Positions 23,300 to 35,522 of a stretch of DNA of 47,500 nucleotides are shown piece after piece. The stretch lies in NCBI GenBank assembly GCA_023375785.1, contig SZWC01004790.1:16563-64062 (forward strand), in the 5' to 3' direction. Numbering within the stretch: position 1 is the first letter of the stretch; each line of letters begins with the position of its first letter. The notes below the pieces were generated by a model. That model made no database searches. It saw only the letters and a list, made by a program, of their open reading frames with translations, and was not told the DNA's origin. The DNA comes from Penium margaritaceum. Taxonomy: Eukaryota > Streptophyta > Zygnematophyceae > Desmidiales > Peniaceae. The position numbers and the translations under genes are program-made.

Positions 23300-26200
23300 G
23301 TGTATGGGTGCTTGTGGAATTACCACTTGGCTCACTACCCATTGGAGTAACCTCAGTCTTTTGCATTAAAGGAAGAACCGCTGGCAGCATCGAAAAACTT
23401 AAAGCCTGAATATTGGGAAAATGGTTTTGGCGAAGTGTTGAAAAAAAATATCTAGGGCTTATGTGCCCATGATACACTTGATTGAAACTCGCATAATGCT
23501 TTTTGGTGTGAAACTAATGACTACAAGATTTTCGTAGCTTAAGGTGCAGACTTCCAATCGACATGGAGAGATAAACAAAATAATTTTCATGAATTAACCG
23601 TGAAGCTATAATCATGAAGGTGGAAGAGTGTGTAGCTTGGTTAAGAGTCTATACAGCCTAAAACAACCCACTTATACGGTATCAAAAGCTCCAACATGTC
23701 TTCGAGACCCTCACTCTCAATCCTCAATGATTGACTTTCCTCCAAAAATGGTGAACAGAGGAAAGACAAGACATTTATGTCTTTTACTACATAAAGAGAA
23801 TCTTGATCATTGACCCATCAATGCCATTCATGAATTCAAAAGAAACAAATATGGCAAAGGAAGACAAACTGACACTCGTGCCAAGCTTTATATTTTGCCT
23901 TACTAAGGTCATGGCCAAGCGTGTCCACATAGCTTGGACACTTGAGCTTAGCCAATAGACATATGCCAAAATGTTGTATGAGCAGTTAAATGTGCCTGAT
24001 TTTCATGTGCTGACTCCTTTCAACAAGTAGCAACTGAAGCACTTGGCACATAAATGGAGGATTAATGCACGCTACTATATATTATGGTTCAAATCAACAG
24101 TTAACATACAACAACCTTGCACTAGATGACAATATTTTCTAAAACGCAACATGCGAGGAGCTTGATCAGGCCATCGTAGAGCACCAAACCACAAGCCACC
24201 ACCTTTTTATTTTCAGTAGCGAACGTGATCTCAATCTACAGTGGAATATGGAGCTTTCCCATTGATAAGAGTATTAATGCAAATTATCAATTTGAAATAT
24301 ATAAGAATCTAGAAACCATATCGTCAACATGCAATATATGCCTAATGATGAATATTGTTTAAGTTGAACCCTAGTGCATAGAAAAAATATGATAGGTAAA
24401 CAAGATGCATACGGGAAACAAAAAAGACTAAAAATGATTTTATTTCTTCTTCCAAAAAAAATACTCGTAAAAGGTAAACCTTAGTAGAAGATTATGGACT
24501 TTCTCATACTTTCACATACAATATTTGTCGTTGACGAGTAATTTTCTATTTTAAGGAATGAAGGTATATATTGATTCCTTAAAAGTTCTACTCATGCTAT
24601 ATTTCCCTACAAGGAAGGGTTGAACATGCTAAATTTGCAATGCTTGAGAGTCTCACGCCCATTAGCTATTTACAGATTAAACAACAGTCCTACGACGCCC
24701 ACTACAACCACATGGAACTACTCCCCTAGCACCTGGGGGACCTAACCTTAGAATCCACAAATTTGAATTTAATCGTAGCCCTTTTGAATGAACTCGTTGG
24801 TATACTAGGCCAATATAAGGTGTCTGAATGTCTTTTCAACCTTAAGATGTCATGTCTTATACCTTACAAGCTGGTGGTCCATTTTGGCCATAAGTAGTGA
24901 AACGTGAAAGCATTTTATTAATAAAAGAAGTGTGTCTCTATAAATTTATCGAGTCAATCCAGAAAAGGAAATTCTCTTATATTAGGGTCCTACATCCACA
25001 AGATGACACGTTGATGAAATGTTCAATACAAGTATGTTAGGCTAATCCATGTTAAGTCATTTGACTTGAGCTGTGGGTTTAGGCAATTTCATCATAATCA
25101 ATGTGATTGCTTCACTTCATCTTTCATAGTAACTCCAAAAATGTTGAAATGTGTTTGCACTATATCAGAGCCAATTTTTCAAATGTGTTTTTTGTAAGGG
25201 CTGAAGTTTGTTATTTCAACATTAGCGAGTAACAGATAAGATAACTGATCATGTTCGTTATAAGGAAACATCCGCTTTTATGCCCAAACAGAGCTTAAAA
25301 TAAAAATTACACTATATTTGTAAGTGTTACAATGTATGGAGACTGAGAAGGGTCTCACATTTAAGAGAGTGTTGTGTATACACTGGTTTTGTGCTTGGAT
25401 GTGTCGAGGTTGGAGTTTCAGCCAAAAAAGGATACATAAAGTTCAAATTTTCTTTGTGGATACTAAGATTAATGCCAATTATAGTTCTCATCTTGATTAT
25501 ATGAACCAATCTATTTCTTGCATCTCGACTTGAAGGGCATTAATTGAACTATAGTGTGTGCACATGTCCAGCCCACAACACATGGATTTTGTTTTGCAGG
25601 AACCATCAATTGTGCAGTGCATCTATATGACTATGATATGGTGCACAATAACTTGGCTGAGGTTCTCGCATGAGTTGATGTGGGAGCACATAGAAGGGAC
25701 CACATACACAGGCATTCCTTCACTACAAATATGTATGCTTCTTTTTCTTCGCACATGGATTGGTTGTAGATCAAGCTAAAATTTAAAGAATATGGCTACA
25801 AAGATCAATTAATGTGAAGAATTGGAAGGAAAGTTAGGGATTAAAGAACCATGACTATGCTAAACGTTTATTGTGCACTTGGGGGATCATTCGTAAAGAA
25901 AAAAAGGAGTTCAATGTGCAAGGAACACAAGCTTAAATGGAAGAAACCTAGGCAAATCTCAATATTATAGCCTTACACCACATAGCATATACAAATGCCT
26001 CTAACCTAGGACCTACTCTTGTTTGCCTCGAGGATCCCTATAAGCCTGGCAATGAACTTGCAATGTGGGAAAAGGAAGATCTGAATGTCTGAAAGACGGT
26101 TCTAGACCGACACTCTTACAATAACAATGTTCACGGGTTAGCATGGCCTTGCCTCTTGCGTGGGCCAAGAGTTGTTGTAGATCTTAATGTTTGTCCTTTG

Positions 26201-29200
26201 CTACATTGTACTTTGTCATGTACCATGCTTTTACTCACAAAATAAATAGAGATTTGTTTTGATGACAGTTTCTCACTTTCGAAAGTCAAATTAGATTGTG
26301 TTCCAATTCTTACTAGAGAAGGAAAAGATTTTGAACAATCATGACAGTTAGTCCTTGCCACACACCACAGAACCCAAAATCTCTCACTTACCTTATGCTT
26401 ATTGCACATCCAAACCTCACATCCAATGGGAGGAGCATAAAAACCTGTACCAAAAAACGTCTTAGAGATTGTTGAGAAGGGTGAAAGGCCAAAAACAAAT
26501 ATAGTACTATGAAGGAGGCGTAACCCAAAAACACCCTCTAATTCGCAAAAGAAGTGCAACTTCTATCAACCACATGAGAACCATCACTTGAATAACATAA
26601 AAGGAAAAGGCCTAAGCGTAGTATGGAAAGAGTGAATCACCACATTCTCTTCCTTTATAGAAATAGTGGAAAGCTTTAGTATTGTGGTGGGAAACACCCT
26701 TTTCTCTTCATTGTAAGGGGAGGAAATAAGTTGCACTCTCCCCTTCACTCAAGCGGAGGCCCCTGTGATAGGAGGAGGACATAATCTCCATCTCTCTCAT
26801 GCCTAAAGGGCTTGATGGAAGCTGTGATAGGCATAGGAAAGCACCGTTTCTCTCTATACATCTCTCACAAGAGAATGGATATACAGCCCCATGGAATTTC
26901 ACAAGCACACAATCCTCCTCACACCCATGGTTGAAATGTTTCATTATTTCTCTTGTTTAAACATAGGGGGATGTGTTCTTCTTCCCTCGTGGTGCTCACA
27001 ACAGCCAAAGAATGGATTGAGACAGAAAAGGGCTCCTACTACATCTCCTCACCACGTGGTATCTATGTATTTCAAGGGGACTAGAAGGAAGGGGCTCCCA
27101 CTACCACTTTCCCCATTTCCAATCACGTGCATAGCACCAAAACAATAAGGGGAATGGTGTGCTTCTTGCGTGTTAACCCAAATGGATGAAACAAATACCC
27201 CCCTTAATTTTTTTTCTCGATCAAAAATGTTATAGCACGATTTTGCACATGGAGGTCCAAGATGAAAATGTGTGCTCCATGTTTCGCTAGATACGTATTG
27301 CGGATGATAATTGTGGTTGATGATCCACTTTTACTATTATCATAAATGGAATCACATTATGATCAATACGATTTTTATTTAAGTTTAGCATTACAAATAT
27401 GAGCCATAAATTTCTCAAACATAAGGTTGTGGAGTGTCCACCTCTGTCCTCGTGGATATGCAACCATTTGTTCCATTTCCAAGTAAGTGATGTTGTTGCA
27501 TGATATTCAATATATTTTTACTAAACATGGAAAAATTAATTACTCACCAGATTTTAAGTTTGCTAAGTTCACTGAGAATTCCTTGTGATGAAGAGTTGTG
27601 CAACATAAACACATGTTGCATGACTTGTAAATTAGTAAGTTTGGAAATATTGTAAATTATTAAACGTTGAACAGACATACTACCAATAATTTTCTATTTT
27701 GATGACAAAATTTTCCAATGAGTAAAATTAATTAAACATTGAGATTCATATGTACAAAAGTACCTCCAAATTACTTCCTCAATGTTTTCTATTACAATAG
27801 TTGACACTTACCTTTTTTTCATGTTTTTAACTAGGAACTTTGTTCATTATGTATTGAATTTAGGTACAAACGTGGCATGAATATGGGTCCCAAAAATATT
27901 CAAGTACTTTGTTGTGCCTTTTGGTGGCTCTCAAGTCCATCATATGCTCATCGTCTCATATTTGACGTCCAAGAAAGGAAGAATGTGATTTTGATGAGGA
28001 TGTTGCCATTTGAAACATCATATGATCATATGGTTGTCGCTTTCAAAGAAAAAATATAAGCAAAGAATGTATCACACACGTTTCTTTACCATATAAGATA
28101 ACTAGAAGGCCTGCATATTTAATTTGACATTATACCCTATTTTGAATGTGTTCCAAAAATCATTTTGAAGTTTCCAAATATGATTCAAATGAATAGTGGA
28201 ATAGATATGATGTGGAATTCTTATAGTTTTAAGGCAAGTCACAGTTATAAAATTGTTGGATAGTGTTATCTCAATGTGTTATGTATTGATTTTCTTGAAT
28301 CTATTATTAATGTTTTGATATGGACCTTTAAATTTTGAATATGTGGAAAACGGATCGGTATTTGAAACTGCCTTGATAGAAATCACATATTCTTTAATTT
28401 CCTATTAATTCTTGTGAAAATAGTCTTCTCTCTTGATTTATTAACCCTTGTTCTTGTATGTTAAACCGTCATCTGGTAATGCATATGATTTTTATGAGTT
28501 TAGAAATGCTTTCATATCTTGATACTAAAACGATATTTCAAATTTTGTGTTATCTTCTTCTATTCCACATTTTCTTTGGCTCAACTTTCATGAATGAGAT
28601 ACCTAATCTCGCCAAACTTCATGACATTCGTGTTAAAGGATTCCAAAACATTTTAATTAATGAAGTGGGTGAAATAATCGTCATTCACCCATATCATCTC
28701 TTAATCACATGCCCGTGTCCAACGACACCTTTGGTTTGCCTGGCATGCGAGTCAAAACCCATAGAAATGATTTTCAAATGCCAAATTTCATGATTTTCCC
28801 GTACATGCATCCTTCAACAAGGTGGTAAAATAAAGGCCAAGGCTAGTAGTGGTACAAATTCACAATTGTGTTAACTTCATGAATCATTTTTCCATTTCCT
28901 CTAAGAAATGGACACAACATCAAGCAAAAAATCACCAATGTTTGAGGCCACTTATGCAAACTTGTTCACACGTGGTATGAATAAGGAATAATCTTTTGTT
29001 AGTCTACAACATGTATCGTGAAAAAACTATGGATTTCTGTAGAAACTTAACGTGGACCAGGATTCTTATTAGATAGCAAAAACTATGTAACAAGTGATAT
29101 GGCCTTAAGCCATTTCGACAAGGTTTCTACGAACGAGAGAAGCCAGACCCAAAGACACAATCATTGTACATTGTTATCATTGAGAGTTATTCATTGCATT

Positions 29201-30110
29201 AAACAATGATTCTTTCTTTGTGGGATGAATTATCTCTCTTCTGGTAGCTTATCTTGATGGACAGAGCTAGTTGGAGTTCCAGAGAATTTCCCTGATCCAA
29301 TGACAAATCGAGATTTCATTGCTTCACCTATGAGCATTGTTTCTTTTTTTAAACAATATTTGCAATTAATGAGAGGGAACTCTTATTTCTTTCCCTATTC
29401 GGATACAACCACCATTTTCCTTGATCTCTAACACTTCACATCAAAGAGAACGTTTGCTCCTGATAGTCGCAGAATTCTCGATGCCAGTTATAGGGAGGAT
29501 TTGCCAAGTTACCAATGGCACCGTAGGTTGATGTTTTTGCGATGACTAAAAACCATCACAAGGAAGCTCCCAAGATAGGTGGCCTTATTTTGGACAAAAA
29601 AACTAAACTCGTATTGAGTTCGGGGATTTTGTGATCCCCACACGCACGGGTGGAGTCCATTGCCAATTGCACTCCACTTTTCCATCATTTTTTTACTAGC
29701 ACTTAACGAGCAATAGACCCTAGGTGGATACCTACCCGGAACCCTGGCCATGCAAGTAAGGCCCAACCCAGCCTAATCTCTCTGTACACGATAATTTTGC
29801 TCAACACCAACAGTATATCCACCATGGAAATTCATCTTAAAGAAGGTGAAATGGAGGGTGTGGCGGATAGGGAGGTGATCGTGGATCACCTCATGGTCTT
29901 TGCAACAGTGTTGTTCATATACGCTATACTTCCTTTCCTCAAGCAGTCAACATCTACGTGGCAAAGCCTCAGTAGCATAGTTGCTTATTCATGCCCTTCA
30001 GGTGTACAAATTGCTGGGCATTGATTGTAAGGTTTTTTACATCATGTAACACGTACTTTCAAAAGCGAGGCTGACAAGAACACAAGATTTAAGTGCATAT
30101 TAGTTCGTAG
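23300..30110. other. AT-rich stretch between the two dispersed repeats; no recognised gene
   Basis: The longest frames are 142 codons on the minus strand (26559-26131) and 111 codons on the plus strand (28458-28793). Neither shows a domain, signal peptide or membrane pattern that I can name. Around 26580-27150 the sequence is richer in C and holds several overlapping frames of 78-85 codons, also unrecognised. Probably decayed transposon and intergenic DNA. Confidence 0.5.
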
Positions 30111-30599
30111 CCATCTCATACATTTATGCCCAATCACCCGAAATCAATACACTTGCCAATGTGTGTATAAGAGAAAAACATATGGTGAGGATGCCTCTGG
30201 GAAAATAACCTAGACCGAAGACAATGTTTATAGGAAGTTACTTGTTAGTGTTAAGTTCATACACAATCATGTGTACATAAAAACCTAAATTTCCATGATC
30301 TTTCTTCACAACTGGGTTCAATGAATTTATCACAATAATTGTTTTAACATAAGTTATTTCTTCAAACTACTATGTCCTTGCTTCAAATGAGATATACATT
30401 GTACACATTGTATATTTTGTGAAATTTTTGTAGTATTGAATCCGTACCTATATTGTAGTAGATTCTGCACAGCCATAACGTGGAAGTTTAACGTGTGTGC
30501 GGGACATTCCGACACTCGATGGGCTGGTCAATATTCCATCCGCTGACTGCCGCTTGTGTCATCGACGTGGTACTCCTCGAGTCTGCCCCCTCCTTTGTC

Positions 30600-31285
30600 C
30601 CCCCACTAAAACGTATATGAGGGTTGTGTATTGGAGAGTGTATCTTGAGAATTCTTCTTCTTGAACTTGTGTATTTGGAGGGAGATGCAAACATGCTTAT
30701 ACACAAGTCCAAAAAACTTCTTTCCCCCAATACACTCCCCAATACACTTCCCCTATACACAAAGGGTTTTGCACGCAGGGCCAGTTGTCATCCCATTACG
30801 GTGGAGGCAAAACACACTAAATTATTCGTGTACAGCCTTACATCTAGTTGCATAAACAAAGAGAGAGACGTTGGATGCTTGTAGTCGAAGGCTTACGAGT
30901 AATTAATATAGATGTACACAAGTCTTTATTTTTTTCTACTAGATACACTCCCAACTACACTTCCACAATACACACTTCTACTTCGAAGGGGGTGGGGTCC
31001 TTGTATGTAGATCCCACACCTTAGCAGGTAAAAGTGTATTGGGATGGTGTATTGGAGAGTGTAGCTGAGGGAGACTTCTTTTTTTTAACTAGTGTATTAG
31101 GAGGGAGGTGTGGACCTGCCATTACACAAGTCCAAAAAAACCTCTTCCCCCCCCCCATGCATTCCCCAGTACACGTCCCCAATGCAATAGGATTTGTTGG
31201 GGTGGGGGTCTAATTGGGATACTATTGTGGCAGACTTGAAGTACACAAAGTTGTTTGTGTACAGCCTTAGAGCTGGTTACATAGT

Positions 31286-31340
<55 letters not shown>

Positions 31341-33400
31341 CAGATTCTTGAAATTGACGATGTACGAGCACTTAATATAGACTTACACAAGTTACTTGTT
31401 TTCTTTCTACCAGACAAACTGCCAACTACACTCCCACAATACACTCCTCCACCTTGGTAGGGGGGGTCTTGTATCCAGTATCCCCCCCTTGGTGTATTGG
31501 AGAGTGTAGTTGAGGGAGCCTTATTTTTTCAGCTACTGTATTCGGAGAGAGGTATGGACCCGTCGTTACACCAGTCTGAAAAAACCTTATCCACCCTAAT
31601 ACACTCCCTAGTACATTTCCTCCATACACTAGGGGGTTTTCGGGGGGGAGGGGGGTCTTGTTGGGATCCCATTGTGGTGGAGTCGAAGTACACTACACTG
31701 TTTGTGCACATCCTTATAGTTGGTTACAAATACAAAGAGAGAGAAGTCCTATGCTTGTAATTGATGACTTAGGAGTAATTAATGTAGATGCACAAAAGTC
31801 TGTTTATGCTAACTACAAAATACACAGCCGACTACACTCCTGCAATACACTCTTCCACTTTGGAGGGGGGTCATTGTATCCAGATCCCTCCCCCCCACAA
31901 CAGGTAAAAGTGTATTGAGTTGGTGTATTGGAGAGTGTAGCTTCGGGAGCCTTCCTTTTTTAACTAGTGTATTGGGATGGAGGTGCGGACCTGCCCTTAC
32001 ACGTCTGAAAATACATCTTCCCCCAATACACTCCCCAATACACTTCCCCAATACACTAGGCCAGTTGCCGAAGGAGGAGGTAGATCCAATGGGGATTCCA
32101 TTGTGGCGAAGTCGATGACCACTAATTTGTTTGTGTACAATATCATTGTGGGTTACGTAGACAAAGATAGAGACGTCCGATGCTTGTAAATGACTGCTTA
32201 AAAGTAATTAATGTAGATGTATACAAGTCTATTTTTCTTCTATCTACCACATACACTCCCAACTTCACTCTTGCAATATATTCTTCCACTTTGGAGGGGA
32301 TCCTTGTATCCAGATCCCCCCTCCTCAACAAGTACAAGTGTATTGGGTTGGTGTATTGGAGAGTGTAGTTGGGGAAGCCTTCATTTCCAAACTAGTGTAT
32401 TCGGAGGGAGGTACAGACCTGCCATTCCACAAGTCCAAAAAAAAACTCGTCTCCCCAAGACACTCCCCAATACAATTTCCCAATACACGAGGGGGTTTGC
32501 GTAGGGGGGGATCCACTTGGGATCCCATTGTGGTGGAATTGAATTACACGAAACTTATTGCGTACAGCCTTATACCTGGTTACGCAGACAAAGAGAGAGA
32601 TGTTGGATGCTTGAAATTGACAATTAAAGAGTAATTAATGTAGATGTACAACATTGTTTTTCTCTATCTACCAGATACACTCCCAGCTACACTCCCACAA
32701 TACACTCGTCCACTTTGGGAGGGGGGTGTTTTTATCCAGATCCCCTCCCTCTCCCCCCACCGTTAAGTGTGTTTTGGGATAGTGTATTGGAGAGTGTAGC
32801 TTGGAGAGCCTTCTTTTTTTAACTAGTGTATTCGGAGGGAGGTACAAACCGGCCGTTACACTAATCCAAAAAAACCTCATCCCCCCAATCAACTTCCCAA
32901 TGCACATCCCCAATACATCAGGGGCTTTGCAGGGGGCGGGGGAGGGGGGTCCTGTTGGGATCCCATTGTGGCGGAGATAGTCCACTAAACTGTTTGTGTA
33001 CAACCTTATAGCTATTTACATAGACGAAGAGAGAGACGTCGGACGCTTAAAATTGACTGTTTCTGAGAACTTACAGTAGATGTACACAAGTGTGATTTTT
33101 TTTGTCTACCACACACACTCCTAGCTACACTCCCGCAATACACTCATCTACTTTGTGAGGTGGAGGTCCTTGTATCCAGATTCCCCTCCCCTCTCCAATA
33201 TACCACGCCAAATGCATTAAGGTGGTATTTTGGAGAGTCTAAATGAGGGAGTATTCTTATTAAAACTTGTGCATTCAAAGGGAGGTGCGGACGTGCCATT
33301 ACACAAGTCTGAAAAAACCATGTCCCCCTGATACAGTCCCTTATTCACTTCCCCAATACATTAGGAGGGTTTGCAGGGGGGGGGAGGGGGAGGGGGAGGA
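30600..33400 (+). repeat. Tandem array of ~430-bp units, about 7 copies
   Basis: The marker gtgtattggagagtgta and close variants recur near 30625, 31050, 31493, 31925, 32353, 32783 and 33229, spacings of about 425-447 bp. Each unit has the same order: C-rich tacactccc motifs, a G run and 'tccttgtatccagatcccc', the gtgtattgg motifs, 'ggagggaggt', cccaatacact motifs, 'gggatcccattgtgg', 'gtttgtgtacagcctta', then 'aaagagagaga'. The gtgtattgg and ccaatacac blocks within a unit are inverted complements about 100 bp apart, so every unit can fold into a hairpin. Copies differ by substitutions and short indels, so the array is not very young. Confidence 0.88.
31289..31336. repeat. (GA)n microsatellite inside the tandem array
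   Basis: About 24 GA dinucleotides occur where sister units have only aaagagagaga. It is a unit-specific expansion from a short seed. Confidence 0.95.
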
Positions 33401-33919
33401 GGGGCATCTTCGAGTAAAATGACGATCCTAACCTTGTCTAGAATTTTCCCCAAGTTGTCATATGAACGTTTATCAAAGGTAAAAAGGCATTTAGGACCAC
33501 ACGCTTAATGTAAGAGGAAAAGGACAGACATAATGGCTGATGCACAATTCAAATGTCATATGTAGGCTTCCTAGAAAAAAGTTATCATGCATGAAAATTC
33601 CTTTTGAACCACACAAATGTAATTGAGAAACATGGACTAAACATTTTGAATTCCACTAAAGACCTATTGTTAAAAGAAGTGAACATCTCGTTGTAAGCTT
33701 CTGGAAACTTTTCTTGAACAAGTTACAATATACACAGGTATAATAGTGTATTAAAAGGAGATGATTAATCATAACTCATCTCATATGGTGGCTAGAAAGG
33801 GACAGCAGCTCAGTGTTGAGATGTTACTGTATTCGAGAAAGCGGGGTGCTAATTTTCCAAGGCAATGAGATGTGTGCCAACGATTGTGTCACTGGTGATG
33901 TGCTTTCCAGATAGGCATT

Positions 33920-34208
33920 TTCCCCCCAAAATAGCCTCCTATATAAGGTTCATGTCGTAATCTGAAGATTGTGTGGGAAGAGTATATGGAGCCCATAAAT
34001 ATGCTTGGGTTTTCATGGTTAGACAGGGGCCTTTTGGATTCGCAATGGTTTGAATACCAAGATTGTGTTCATTGTTGTTAACTTTGACGAGACGTTGGCA
34101 TGGGTCCATGTAGGTTGGGAAGGTACAATGGAAGACGCTTTGGTCTATCGAGATGCTTGATTTCAAGGGATTCAAGTGCCAAAATTAGTAGCTTGGCAAT
34201 GTTGGTTA
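33920..34208 (+). pseudogene. PIF/Harbinger transposase, 5' fragment (split by copia insertion)
   Basis: Piecewise translation gives the plant HARBI1/ALP1-like order: a PPKIAS..RF block (about 33924), EDCVG.VYGAH (33964-33996, family form DCIGAIDGTH), then NFDETLAWVHVGWEG (34080-34124) followed by MEDALVYRDA (34128-34157) and LGNVGY ending at the insertion point. These are the three DDE regions of the family. The first catalytic Asp is replaced by Tyr (33985-33987), the second Asp is kept (34134-34136), and the third is Asn (34198-34200). Stops at 33959-33961 and 34158-34160 and at least two frame changes show it is dead. The remainder of the gene is at 42135-42578. Confidence 0.8.
34204..34208. 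repeat. Target-site duplication GGTTA, left copy
   Basis: ggtta directly precedes the 5' LTR and recurs at 42130-42134 directly after the 3' LTR. Five bases is the usual copia target duplication. Confidence 0.97.
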
Positions 34209-35365
34209 TGTTAGAGGTGACGATTACTGCGCCTATTTTTCTGGTCAAGTTGGCGCATTCGGTTTCAGAATCGGAGGAGTCTGCAAGAAGCTAGGAAATG
34301 TTCTCTAAAAAATTCTCAGGTTCAACGGCGGAGATTTTTTTCGCTTGTACAGGCCAGATTTAATTCTCGCATCTAGGTCATTGGGGGAATGGACCTTAGA
34401 GCTACAAAATACTGTGTGCTGCATGCACTGCAGGGCTGTGCATGCTTGCTGACCCAGACCAGTCAACAGCTGCGTAGTGCGACTACGCACTACTGAGTTC
34501 TCGGCTAAGTCCAGTCAGGATGAGGCTACACCTGACTGGGTAGTGTGGACCGCCCTGCATCAGCTGCTACATCAGTGCGACTCAGCAATAGCATGAAAGG
34601 CCCAGAGTGGGGACCGCTCTGCATCAACGCATGCATGCGCGACACAGCACTACGTCACAGCATGCATGCACGAGTCATCAGCCACATGCAATGCCAGAAA
34701 CGGGGAGCGCTCTGCATCAGCACAGCCATGCACGACTTAGCAACAGGAGCTACAGGAGGGGCTACTACCTAGAAGAAGATTCCTAGGCTAGGAATCTTCC
34801 CACCTACAGCCAGAAGCTTCCATCAGCCTGGACAGCTGTCAACTTGCCAGCAGCCTGCTGTAAAAGGTGGCCAGCCTGGTAGTCTTCAATTAACAACTCA
34901 GTCATCACCAAGCTTTTCGCATGCAGTCTACCATAGCAGCCTCCACCAATTCTAGAAATCACACGAGGCCAAGACTTTATAGACACTTTTCTCAAGACCC
35001 CAGTAAGCCCGGCAGCAGTCTGCCAGCCCGGGCAGGAGGACGCCCCTAACTACCTGAAGGCCTGACTACTTGGAAGAGGTGGCCAGACTACGCCCAAGAT
35101 TCAAGCTACTTTGCTAAAGTTGTCTTGCTAGGCATTGCCCACCTGTGGGCTAGGAGCTGTGTCAAGGCATGAGAGTCCAGAGTTAGTCTCTAATTGAGCT
35201 GTGTTTGTTGTACTGTTTCTTGTACTATAGTTGTGATCAACTACAGTCATTCAGTCCCAGCATTCTCCTAGTTCCAGCTTTCTACTCTTTCTATGGTTGC
35301 TCTCCAAGCACAACGGTCCCATTAGCAAGGAATCTTACCCTTGCTTCACCCCACAAACATCAACA
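34209..35365 (+). repeat. 5' LTR of the copia element
   Basis: Starts TGTTAG and ends ATCAACA. It is full length relative to the 3' LTR. It contains many CTGC/GCAG words and gcatgcatg palindromes (about 34630 and 34660). I could not fix the TATA box or polyadenylation site; 'actttatagac' near 34972 is a weak candidate. Confidence 0.97.
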
Positions 35366-35377
35366 TGGTATCAAAGC
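35366..35377 (+). promoter_or_regulatory. Primer-binding site, initiator-tRNA-Met type
   Basis: tggtatcaaagc immediately follows the 5' LTR. It differs at one base from the classical plant copia site (tggtatcagagc), which pairs with the 3' end of initiator tRNA-Met. Confidence 0.92.
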
Positions 35378-35522
35378 AAAGTTTGTGCTGACAGCATCCA
35401 CAATCTCAGTCCTAGCTAGGTGTGTTTTGGAGGAGCTGTAGAATCCAGTCGCCTACACAAGTAAGCAACTGACGTCTTCAAGCGTCTAAGGTGGGATCCA
35501 GCCTGCAAATGTCAGAGGCAAC

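Larger units (their letters stand above)
21295..23300 (+). repeat. Dispersed repeat, copy A (one internal ~430-bp unit)
   Basis: Segments of this interval align with 30115-33790 in the same order. The 5' block (about 21295-21435) shares aatcaatacact and agagaaaaaca. The middle block (about 22150-22445) shares tttttgtagt and tccgacactc.atg.gctgg. One copy of the ~430-bp unit lies at about 22455-22925, and the 3' block (about 22925-23300) shares gtattaaaaggggatgatta-type sequence. Identity is moderate, roughly 70-80% by eye. No coding capacity is recognisable. Copy A also carries about 700 bp (21440-22150) that copy B lacks. Confidence 0.75.
30115..33790 (+). repeat. Dispersed repeat, copy B (internal unit amplified)
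   Basis: The 5', middle and 3' blocks are the same as in copy A. The 5' block is about 30115-30250, the middle block 30250-30520 and the 3' block about 33400-33790. Between the middle and 3' blocks copy B has about seven tandem ~430-bp units where copy A has one. No recognisable protein domain, LTR or terminal inverted repeat defines its class. Confidence 0.75.

Noticed and set aside
26131-26559. 142-codon minus-strand frame as a gene
   Set aside because: Longest frame in its region, but no domain, signal or splice evidence; not distinguishable from chance or a decayed transposon.
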